From NCBI GenBank assembly GCA_030749725.1, contig JASMJM010000103.1:1-40307 (forward strand): DNA of 40,307 nucleotides, read 5' to 3'. Below are positions 1 to 7,523 of the stretch, piece by piece; the stretch's first letter is position 1; each line of letters begins with the position of its first letter. Both the position numbers and the translations under genes were made by a program. A model generated the notes under the pieces. The model searched no databases, had not been told where the DNA came from, and saw only the letters and a list, made by a program, of their open reading frames with translations. This DNA comes from Pseudomonadales bacterium. Its GTDB lineage: Bacteria > Pseudomonadota > Gammaproteobacteria > Pseudomonadales > Azotimanducaceae.

Positions 1-1671
1 TATTCCTTCGATGCATTTATGTTCGGTACGCGCGCCACGCCCGATGATGCCTATCGCTATGCGCGAGGCGAGGCGATCACCCATCCTGCCGGTTACCAGA
101 TCCAGTTGGACCGGCCGCTCGATTTCTATGCAGTCACTGACCACGGTTTCTTTCTGGGCATGTGGTCTGCCATGACAGATCCTCGCCATCCACTGGCCCA
201 AGATCCACAAGCACGCCGTTTTCTGGATGCGAACACGGCTGCTGCGAGGGGCCAGGTCTATTCAGCCAGCATCCAGTTCCTTGCCACCCATCCTGATCCC
301 CGGGCCGTCCGCTCAGCATGGCAGGAGATCATCGCATCGGCGCAACGTAACTATGAACCTAACAAACTAACAACATTCATCAGCTACGAGTACACCTCCT
401 CTCGTGAGGGGAATCTGCATCGCAATGTCATCTTCAGGGGTGACCAGGCACCCGATGTGCCGTTTACGCGCATCAACTCACTCAATCCCGAAAAACTGTG
501 GGACTGGATGGACAATCTGCGCGGCCAGGGAATCGAAGCCCTGGCAATTCCACATAATTCCAATGGCTCCAACGGTCACATGTTCGAATTACAGACGTTC
601 GATGGCGGCCCGCTGAATGAAGCCTATGCCGAGCAACGAATGCGCAATGAGCCGCTGGTGGAGATCACCCAGGTGAAAGGCACGTCCGACACGCATCCCT
701 TCCTTTCACCCAATGATGAATGGGCTGACTTTGAGATCTTCCCGTATCGCATTGCCAGTTGGCTGAAGAGCGCGCCCCGCGGCAGTTATGTAAGGGACGC
801 CTACATGAACGGTCTGCAACTCCAGCAAGAGCGGGGAATCAACCCGTACCGCTTCGGTATTATCGGATCCAGCGATACCCATAACGCCGGACCGTCTTTG
901 GACGAGTCAAATTTCGTCAGCAAAATCGGCAGCTTCGATGCTACCGCCCAACGGCGCGGGTCCGTTGCGGTATCATCAGCAGACGGCTTCGCAACCTATA
1001 GGGAAACATACTATCGATATTGGGGGGCGTCGGGACTCGCCGGTGTATGGGCTGAAGAGAATACGCGCGATTCCATATTTGACGCCTTTCGCCGAAAGGA
1101 GACATTTGCCACGAGTGGGCCGCGTATGCGAGTCCGTTTTTTTACCGGATACGATCTGTCCGACAACCTGATCGAAGATCGTGATTTGGTTGGCAAAGCC
1201 TATGCAAATGGGGTCCCGATGGGAGGCGACTTGCTGGGTAAACGACGTGCCAGCCCCTCTTTCCTGGTATGGGCGCTGCGCGACCCGGTCGGCACTTCGC
1301 TGCAGCGACTGCAGGTAATCAAAGGCTGGACCGACAAGGGGGTGGCGAGAGAACAGGTATTCGACGTTGCCTGCTCCAATGGCCAGGTCGATTCGAATAC
1401 CCATCGCTGCCCGGATAACGGGGCCAGCGTGGATCTCATCGATTGCAGTGTTACCGAGAACGTGGGTGCGGATGAACTAAAGGTCGTTTGGCAAGACCCG
1501 ACGTTCAATCCGAGACAGCGCGCTTTCTACTATGTCCGTGCGCTCGAGAATCCGACCTGCCGGTGGTCCACCTGGGATGCGATCAGGGCAGGGGCAGCGC
1601 CCAGACAGGATCTTGCTCAGACCCTGCAGGAAAGAGCATGGTCCTCGCCAATATGGTACCACCCTCGTTAG
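1..1671 (+). CDS. DUF3604 domain-containing protein, 5'-truncated by window edge
   Basis: The reading frame is open from base 1, and the residues before the first in-window Met (YSFDAF) continue the family pattern. The true start therefore lies upstream and the Met at 19 is internal. About 556 residues are visible. DUF3604 proteins are related to PHP-type metal-dependent phosphoesterases, and motifs that fit this are VTDHG near residue 46 and GIIGSSDTHN near residue 290. The exact reaction is not established for the family, and members are usually exported. The C-terminal third (the CSNGQVDSNTHRCPDNGA region) is typical of this family. It is followed by a co-directional peptide-binding protein about 100 bases downstream. 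The family call is secure and the function is open. Confidence 0.9.
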   Translation, partial: YSFDAFMFGTRATPDDAYRYARGEAITHPAGYQIQLDRPLDFYAVTDHGFFLGMWSAMTDPRHPLAQDPQARRFLDANTAAARGQVYSASIQFLATHPDPRAVRSAWQEIIASAQRNYEPNKLTTFISYEYTSSREGNLHRNVIFRGDQAPDVPFTRINSLNPEKLWDWMDNLRGQGIEALAIPHNSNGSNGHMFELQTFDGGPLNEAYAEQRMRNEPLVEITQVKGTSDTHPFLSPNDEWADFEIFPYRIASWLKSAPRGSYVRDAYMNGLQLQQERGINPYRFGIIGSSDTHNAGPSLDESNFVSKIGSFDATAQRRGSVAVSSADGFATYRETYYRYWGASGLAGVWAEENTRDSIFDAFRRKETFATSGPRMRVRFFTGYDLSDNLIEDRDLVGKAYANGVPMGGDLLGKRRASPSFLVWALRDPVGTSLQRLQVIKGWTDKGVAREQVFDVACSNGQVDSNTHRCPDNGASVDLIDCSVTENVGADELKVVWQDPTFNPRQRAFYYVRALENPTCRWSTWDAIRAGAAPRQDLAQTLQERAWSSPIWYHPR

Positions 1672-1774
1672 CACGCGCTGATGGGCACAGTTTCGGTTTA
1701 GATTCTCAGCATCGCATATTTGGTGTAGTCTGTGATCGTCAGTGTTTCCCGGGTGGACTCTTTGGACGATCTGC

Positions 1775-3631
1775 ATGAATCCTGGCGCATATAATAATAA
1801 AGGCATCCTGTGGCCGATCTGGCCGCTGCTCCTGCTTGCAGCTGTATCCGATGCCAGCGAGAAACAGCACGGCATCTCCTTCTTTGGTGATCTTAAATAC
1901 CCTGCAGACTTTCAGCACTTCGAGTATGTCAACCCGGATGCCCCCAAGGTTGGCACCATGAGACAGGCTCAACTGGGTAATTTCGACACGCTCAATAATT
2001 TCATTCGCAAGGGCCGCAAAGCTACCGGACTAGCCGATACCAGCGTCACCATCTACGACCGACTGATGTACGACGCTGATGATGAACCGGCCAGTCAATA
2101 CGGCTGGTTGGCAGAATCCGTTGAACTAGCGGATGACTACAGTTTGGTGACCTTCGATCTGCGCCCTGAAGCACGTTGGCACGACGGTGAACCGGTGACT
2201 GCAGATGACGTGGTGTTTACCTTCAACCAGTTCAAGGAGCATGGCGACCCGGCCAGGAGGCTGCGTTATCGGGACATCGTGGCAGCCAGAAAGACCGGCC
2301 CGCACCAGGTGACCTTCGATATCAAAGACGCCACTTCGCCAAAACAGGCCCAGGTCATCGCCAGAATGCACATCATTCCCGAACACTACTGGCGCGAGCG
2401 GATTTTCAATGAGACTACGCTGGAGATTCCCCTCGGCAGCGGACCCTATCGAGTCGTGGAAGTGGACCCGGGCCACACAGTCACCCTCGAATTGGTGGAC
2501 GACTATTGGGGCAGGGATATTCCCGTCAACAAGGGTCGCTATAACGTCCGGACCGTTGTCTACGACTATTACAAGGATGAACACGTCATCCACGAAGCCA
2601 AGAAAGTCGGCGCGGTGGATGGTAATCTGGAGGGCGTTGCCAAGCGATGGGCCACTGAATACGACTTTCCGGGTTTTCAGCAGGGCCTTTTCATCAAGAA
2701 TCTCATCGTAACGGAACGGCCGTGGGGAATGGAAAACGGCATGCTGTTCAATCTACGCAAATCCAAGTTCCAGGATGTACGGGTGCGCGAGGCACTGGCG
2801 ACGGCCTACGATTTCGAGTGGGCCAACCGCGTCCTCTACTACAGTTTCTATGAGCGGTCGGACAGCTTCTTCGAGAACTCCGACCTCGCGCAACGGGGAT
2901 TGCCATCCAAGGAAGAGCTTGAATTACTGGAGCCGTTCCGTGATCAGATTCCACCGAGGGTGTTTACCCATGTATTCAGACCGTCTGTGACCAAGGGGTA
3001 CGGCTATGCCAGAGAGAACCTGCTGCGAGCTGCGCAACTATTCAGGGAAGCCGGTTGGGTGGTTCGAGACAACGTGCTGGTGAATGAAGAGACCGGCGAA
3101 CCCTTCGTCATTGAACTCATCAGCTACAGTCTTTACGGTGAACGCGCCATGATGACATTCGTCAATGCCGTCAAGCGACTGGGAATCCGTTGCCGCATTC
3201 GGACTATCGAAGTATCCCAATATATCAATCGGCACGGTACCCATGATTTCGGCAGTATCATGGAGAACTACGCACAGACCTTGACGCCGGGCAACGAGCT
3301 GCGCAACTACTGGGGTTCCAGCTCGGCATCGCAACAGTACAGCCGCAATGCAGCGGGCATTGCCGACCCGGTCGTGGACCAACTGATCGAGAAGGTGATC
3401 GGCGCCAGAAGTCATCTGCAGCTGATTACCGCCACTCGTGCCTTGGACCGGGTTCTGTTGTGGAATTTCTACATGATTCCCGGCTTTTGGCCTCCCGGCT
3501 ATCGATACGGTTACTGGGACAAGTTCGGCAGGCCGAAGATACAGGCCCGGTTTCGAACCGGGTTCTTCGACACCTGGTGGATTGACAGTGAAAAAGAAGC
3601 TGCCATCGCCGCATCGCTGAGTAACAGGTAA
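1775..3631 (+). CDS. Extracellular solute-binding protein family 5 (YejA-like peptide-binding protein)
   Basis: A 618-residue periplasmic substrate-binding protein for a peptide or opine-type ABC importer. The ATG at 1775 is preferred because it puts a hydrophobic export segment (ILWPIWPLLLLAAVSDASE) at the N-terminus; a GTG at 1742 would add 11 poorly fitting residues. Family 5 hallmarks are RWHDGEPVTADDVVFTF, the GSGPY motif and LVDDYWGRDIPVNKG, the last typical of the YejA subgroup. No permease or ATPase of its own lies beside it. The nearest importer is the minus-strand operon at 11007-16268, which has its own binding protein. It may work with a distant transporter. It sits between two phosphoesterase-like genes. 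Confidence 0.92.
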   Translation: MNPGAYNNKGILWPIWPLLLLAAVSDASEKQHGISFFGDLKYPADFQHFEYVNPDAPKVGTMRQAQLGNFDTLNNFIRKGRKATGLADTSVTIYDRLMYDADDEPASQYGWLAESVELADDYSLVTFDLRPEARWHDGEPVTADDVVFTFNQFKEHGDPARRLRYRDIVAARKTGPHQVTFDIKDATSPKQAQVIARMHIIPEHYWRERIFNETTLEIPLGSGPYRVVEVDPGHTVTLELVDDYWGRDIPVNKGRYNVRTVVYDYYKDEHVIHEAKKVGAVDGNLEGVAKRWATEYDFPGFQQGLFIKNLIVTERPWGMENGMLFNLRKSKFQDVRVREALATAYDFEWANRVLYYSFYERSDSFFENSDLAQRGLPSKEELELLEPFRDQIPPRVFTHVFRPSVTKGYGYARENLLRAAQLFREAGWVVRDNVLVNEETGEPFVIELISYSLYGERAMMTFVNAVKRLGIRCRIRTIEVSQYINRHGTHDFGSIMENYAQTLTPGNELRNYWGSSSASQQYSRNAAGIADPVVDQLIEKVIGARSHLQLITATRALDRVLLWNFYMIPGFWPPGYRYGYWDKFGRPKIQARFRTGFFDTWWIDSEKEAAIAASLSNR

Positions 3632-3641
3632 CAGGTAACAG
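3621..3641 (+). repeat. Three tandem copies of the heptamer GTAACAG
   Basis: Three perfect adjacent copies of the 7-base unit GTAACAG overlap the stop codon of the preceding binding-protein gene; the TAA lies inside the second copy. This is probably simple replication slippage at the gene end, with no function visible. Confidence 0.8.
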
Positions 3642-3657
3642 CGGCAGCAGCTCTGAT

Positions 3658-4869
3658 TCAATCTGCCGGTCTTATCTGCTCTGCCAGTTGAGTACTGAAT
3701 TGAATCGACGGATGCTGCTTGGGAGCACTCAACGCATTTTGCACGTCGAATTTGAGGGTCAGGTTCGGTGACTTTTCAGCTCGCTTTACACCGAACTGGA
3801 ACGTATCGTGAGCAGGTACTTCGATCAAATCAGCCCCACCTACAAACGTGTGCCTTGTGGTATTCAAGAGCTGCAAGTCAGCGTCGGACTGATTGGAGAG
3901 GGATACCACGACCACCTCAGACGTACCTGCGTACGCAGCCGATTTCAACGTGAGGGATGCCTCCAGCAGAGGAGTCAGAACTTTCTCTCTACCGACTAAC
4001 AGATTCTTGAACCAGACTACGGTGCGCTGATCGAACAGTGCCTCTCTGATCGCAGCTTGGGTTTTTTCCTTGGCGAACACCAGAGTCACAGGTCGATGAC
4101 CACCCTCATGGGGAGTGTAATCCCAGTCGATCAGGTTGTGGACGTCGGACACCCCGATAAGGGTCAGATCGTTGTCAAGGGCAATCTGAAAGGACTCCTC
4201 CGAGTAGGTGCCACCGTTTGCTATCTCGATGCCGTGCAGTAGCCCCTTCTCAATATTGTTTTTATGAAAATCAGTAAGCTCCGTTCTCGCGTTGGGCGTT
4301 CGGTCTGACCACCAGGAGTGATTCCAGAACACGAATGCATCTTGGGCATTGGCATTTACCACCGCTTCTTGGGCCGGCCATTGATTGGCCCGTTCGTAAT
4401 TGGCTGATACATCGGAAGCATCCGTGGGCTCGCCAAACTGCACCAGCTTGTTAGCATCTTGGATGAATAGCGCGTTCATGTGACCGACCGGGGCACTACG
4501 GGTAATTTCAGAACCTGCAATCACGACGAGTTCGCTAGTCCCCGCGGCCTCCACTGCCTGTTGGTAAGACCGGTTGCGATCCCGGTGCGGGATGTCCGCA
4601 AGGTGAGGCTGGTATTCCAGGTGTTCGGTGATGGCGATGGCATCAAGACCATCCCGTAATGCTTCACCGATTCTGATTCTTGGCCACACGTGACCATCGG
4701 AGAATACCGAATGAGTGTGGGGATCGACCACAATGGTCAGATACTCGTTGGTATCGGGAAAGTCAATGCTTCTCGCTGCCGACGCAGCAGGATTACTCGC
4801 CTCACCGTGTCCGAACGCAGCCGCGGGAAACAACATGGACAGGATGGTTACTGACCTTATTAATCGCAT
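3658..4869 (-). CDS. PHP domain-containing protein (exported metal-dependent phosphoesterase-like)
   Basis: A 403-residue protein. The ATG at 4869 is chosen because GAGGAG lies 6 bases upstream and the N-terminus MRLIRSVTILSMLFPAAAFG is a clear signal peptide; the longer frame to 4917 lacks both. The PHP metal-site pattern is visible: H51-T-H53 with D58, TEH at 81-83, GSEITRS, and GVSDVHN further on. PHP domains hydrolyse phosphoesters with two or three metal ions. The substrate here is unknown, but export suggests an extracellular organophosphate or related ester. It is convergent with the binding-protein gene. Together with the DUF3604 gene it makes two PHP-superfamily proteins within 5 kb. 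Confidence 0.88.
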   Translation of the reverse strand: MRLIRSVTILSMLFPAAAFGHGEASNPAASAARSIDFPDTNEYLTIVVDPHTHSVFSDGHVWPRIRIGEALRDGLDAIAITEHLEYQPHLADIPHRDRNRSYQQAVEAAGTSELVVIAGSEITRSAPVGHMNALFIQDANKLVQFGEPTDASDVSANYERANQWPAQEAVVNANAQDAFVFWNHSWWSDRTPNARTELTDFHKNNIEKGLLHGIEIANGGTYSEESFQIALDNDLTLIGVSDVHNLIDWDYTPHEGGHRPVTLVFAKEKTQAAIREALFDQRTVVWFKNLLVGREKVLTPLLEASLTLKSAAYAGTSEVVVVSLSNQSDADLQLLNTTRHTFVGGADLIEVPAHDTFQFGVKRAEKSPNLTLKFDVQNALSAPKQHPSIQFSTQLAEQIRPAD

Positions 4870-5001
4870 ATCGATCTCCTCAATAGATTGTCTTTGTGAG
4901 TCTGAATTCTCTGTCAAGACATTAAGTATTCTTGTTCTTCGCCTTTACAAACCCATGTGTCTCTATTCACGGATCGCTGGGAATGCAACCCATGTAGATG
5001 G

Positions 5002-6297
5002 TTAGTCAATAATCGCCTGATGTACCAGAACCTGAAAGTCCTGCCTGATATTGATATGCCCGTAGGGTCGCACTTGTGTCATGAGAATGCCAACAAGTTC
5101 TTGTTCGGGGTCTATCCAGGAGATGGTGCAGTAGGCACCACCCCAGTAGACCGAGCCTTCAGATAGCGGCGTGGCCGCCCTTCCTCTGTCAACCACGACT
5201 CCCCAACCCAGCCCAAAGCCCATGCCGGGGCCCGCCAACCAGATGGGTATGTCATCCGTGTGATTGGCCATCATAAGACTCAGGGTCGAAGGCGAGAGTA
5301 AACGCACACCATCCAATTCTCCGCAATTCAACATGGCCGATTGAAATCTCATGTAATCGTGTGGCGTGGAAACCAGACCACCAGACCCACTAAATACGGA
5401 TTTGTTCTCCGCGGTAACCCATCGGCTTTCGTTTGAACCAGGATCCTGTAGAACAATTTTGTTGCTGTCCTCGCCTGGCGTGTATTGGGACGTTAGGCGG
5501 CCGCCTTTGTCATCGGCCAAATAGAAATGGGTATCCGGCATTTTCAGCGGTCTGAATATCCTTTCCTGCATGAATTCAGCCAACGTCTGGCCGGACATGA
5601 CTTCGACCAATCTCCCCACGACGGTGGTGGCAGTGGAATACTGCCATGCTTCACCAGGTTGGTAGTTGAGCGGTAGTGCAGCCAATCTGGTCATCAGCTT
5701 GGCAAGTGTATCGTCGGGACGCCTCTGCATTTGTTCCCGGTAGTACTCACCATTGCCAATGTAACTATTGGCAAGACCCGCCGTATGGGTGAGCATATCC
5801 CGAATGGTGGCTTCCCTCTTTGCATCGACCAATTCACCTGTATTCCCACTGGCATCGGCAGTTGTCGACACTTTTTGATTGGCAAATTCAGGAATGAACT
5901 TACTAACAGGGTCACGAAGCTGAAACTTGCCCTCTTCCCACAATATCATTAAGGCGACGGATGTTATCGGTTTGGTCATCGAAGCGATCCTGAATACGGC
6001 GTCCTTGCGCATGGGCTTCTTGCCCTCTACGTCCATTGAACCGCGGGCCTCAAAATGCACGACCTTGCCACGACGAGCCACCAACGTGACCGTGCCAGGT
6101 ACCAATTCATCATCAATATATCGCTGCATTGCCGGACCGATTCGACCCAGGCGCTCCGCAGACATACCCACGGATCTGGCAGATCCTATCGGGATACCGG
6201 GATCCGGCTTTGCCGTGGTAATACCGGTAGCTGCCGCTAGCAACATGACCGTTAACACCGATCTCGCCATATCCCTGATGTGGTTTTGTCCGGCCAT
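5002..6297 (-). CDS. Serine hydrolase of the class C beta-lactamase/esterase fold
   Basis: A 431-residue protein with an N-terminal export segment (VLTVMLLAAATGITTA). The catalytic motif SxxK is S106-M-T-K109. The second motif is Y220-S-T, where classical enzymes have YxN. The third site is represented by YWGGAYCTISWIDP, the W-G-G form common in esterase-like members instead of KTG. HTAGL near 171 is a standard family marker. These features favour an esterase or D-amino peptidase over a true antibiotic beta-lactamase. The start at 6297 has AAGGAA about 8 bases upstream; an ATG at 6270 is also possible. A candidate promoter lies just upstream. Confidence 0.9.
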   Translation of the reverse strand: MAGQNHIRDMARSVLTVMLLAAATGITTAKPDPGIPIGSARSVGMSAERLGRIGPAMQRYIDDELVPGTVTLVARRGKVVHFEARGSMDVEGKKPMRKDAVFRIASMTKPITSVALMILWEEGKFQLRDPVSKFIPEFANQKVSTTADASGNTGELVDAKREATIRDMLTHTAGLANSYIGNGEYYREQMQRRPDDTLAKLMTRLAALPLNYQPGEAWQYSTATTVVGRLVEVMSGQTLAEFMQERIFRPLKMPDTHFYLADDKGGRLTSQYTPGEDSNKIVLQDPGSNESRWVTAENKSVFSGSGGLVSTPHDYMRFQSAMLNCGELDGVRLLSPSTLSLMMANHTDDIPIWLAGPGMGFGLGWGVVVDRGRAATPLSEGSVYWGGAYCTISWIDPEQELVGILMTQVRPYGHINIRQDFQVLVHQAIID

Positions 6298-6336
6298 TTA
6301 TTAGATTCCTTCGGATGGTCCACAATATACTGACAG

Positions 6337-6365
6337 AATATACTGAATCCCCAGTGCAAGACCAA
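6337..6365 (-). promoter_or_regulatory. Candidate sigma-70 promoter of the serine hydrolase gene
   Basis: On the minus strand, TTGGTC and TATATT are separated by 17 bases, and the -10 element ends about 40 bases before the start codon. The -35 match is only half consensus. The AATATACTGA decamer is repeated directly at 6324-6333 and 6337-6346, so a second TATATT overlaps the site. Confidence 0.35.
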
Positions 6366-6510
6366 CCCCTGATCAACGCACATGACTGCATTCGTTTGCC
6401 TGGGCGAGAACGCGATCGCACTATCACCCTTGAAACGCCTCCTGTCTGCCTTTATGATCTTGGCGCAGCCAGGGGCATGACCGTCTAGCCTGACTCAGTG
6501 AGGATGTGAG

Positions 6511-7152
6511 ATGAATGTCACAGCAACTCTCCAGAAAGATGGCAATAAGGCGTCCGAGCACGTCGCTCGGTATGTCGTTGACCATGCGGATTCCCTTGAA
6601 GAACTGCTGCAAGGCATGAGTTCAGACGTTAAGCGCGTGAAGAACGCAGCCGCAAAAGCCATTCGATTTGTCAGCGAAGAAGCACCCGAGCTGCTGATTC
6701 CCCACTTCGCGACCATCCGTAAGTTTATGTCGTCGCCGGACACCATCTGCAAGTGGATCGCCGTCGATGTGATCGGAAATCTGGCGCGGGCCGATCACGA
6801 TGGTCTTGTGGACCATTCCGTGATGAAGGTATTGACTGAGCAAGTCGAGGACGATGCGCTAATCACGGCAGGACACGCGATCGATGCGCTGGGAAAGATT
6901 GCGTCTGCGAAACCTCGGCGTCGTACGCGCATCACGGCTGCGCTGATGCAGGTCGAGACCCTCGAACGCAACGCGGAGTGCCGGAACATTCTGCTCGGCA
7001 AAACGGTGGAAGCATTCCGACGCTACCACCGGGTTGCATCCCCGAGCACCCGCGGTCATATGGAAGACGTCGCAAAGCGCTTGCTCACGAACGACCGGCC
7101 CAGCACGCGAAGACGGGCAGAGTCCTTCATAAAACAGAGGGCGCACGCCTAG
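6511..7152 (+). CDS. HEAT/armadillo-like repeat protein of unknown function
   Basis: A 213-residue soluble, all-helical-looking protein with no signal peptide. Helical repeat character is visible from about 25 to 150, for example SSDVKRVKNAAAKAIRFVSE, then CKWIAVDVIGNLARAD, then AGHAIDALGKIASAKP. Each has the A..AI..(L/I) pattern of HEAT repeats, which usually bind protein partners. The C-terminus is rich in Arg and Lys (TRRRAESFIKQRAHA). A GGAT sequence lies just upstream of the ATG. The next gene begins 53 bases downstream on the same strand, so they may be co-transcribed. No specific partner can be named. Confidence 0.7.
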   Translation: MNVTATLQKDGNKASEHVARYVVDHADSLEELLQGMSSDVKRVKNAAAKAIRFVSEEAPELLIPHFATIRKFMSSPDTICKWIAVDVIGNLARADHDGLVDHSVMKVLTEQVEDDALITAGHAIDALGKIASAKPRRRTRITAALMQVETLERNAECRNILLGKTVEAFRRYHRVASPSTRGHMEDVAKRLLTNDRPSTRRRAESFIKQRAHA

Positions 7153-7205
7153 TCAGAGCACTCGGTGTCTTAGCAGGGAGATCTCGCCCTTCAGGAAAAT
7201 AAGTC

Positions 7206-7511
7206 ATGTCTCAGGTAAAACCAGGTATGCGACTCAAAAGTGCAGTGTGCACCGGACAAGCTATGGTGGTGAAAGCAATCCAAGTCACCATTACCTGTGG
7301 TGGTGTGCCCATGCTGGGGATGGATGAACAGCTGGATGACAATAGCCAGGCCGATCCTGAACATATGTACAAATGCCTGATGGGTAAGCGCTACATCAAC
7401 AAAGAGGAAACACTGGAGCTTCTCTGTGTGAAAACGGGTGAAGGCTCCTTCGGTATTGACGGACAGATGCTGATAGGCAAGGAATCGAAAAAACTTCCCT
7501 CCTCTGACTGA
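7206..7511 (+). CDS. Small conserved hypothetical protein (101 aa)
   Basis: A small soluble protein with no signal peptide. It has the pattern GMRLKSAVCTGQAMVVKA followed by CGGVPM, with Cys at residues 15 and 31 and two more Cys further on. I have the impression of similar short proteins next to acyl-CoA metabolism genes in proteobacteria and actinobacteria, but cannot verify it here. The paired cysteines could hold a metal or form a disulfide. It is tightly convergent with the CoA-transferase gene, with 12 bases between stop codons. Confidence 0.65.
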   Translation: MSQVKPGMRLKSAVCTGQAMVVKAIQVTITCGGVPMLGMDEQLDDNSQADPEHMYKCLMGKRYINKEETLELLCVKTGEGSFGIDGQMLIGKESKKLPSSD

Positions 7512-7523
7512 AATGAAATGACC

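Noticed and set aside
5002-6297. Antibiotic-resistance beta-lactamase
   Set aside because: SxxK is present, but YxN is replaced by YST and KTG by a WGG block, which fits the esterase/peptidase-like branch better.
6324-6346. Repeated AATATACTGA as a phase-variable promoter
   Set aside because: Only two copies are present and not of a slippage-prone unit. It is more simply two overlapping -10-like boxes.
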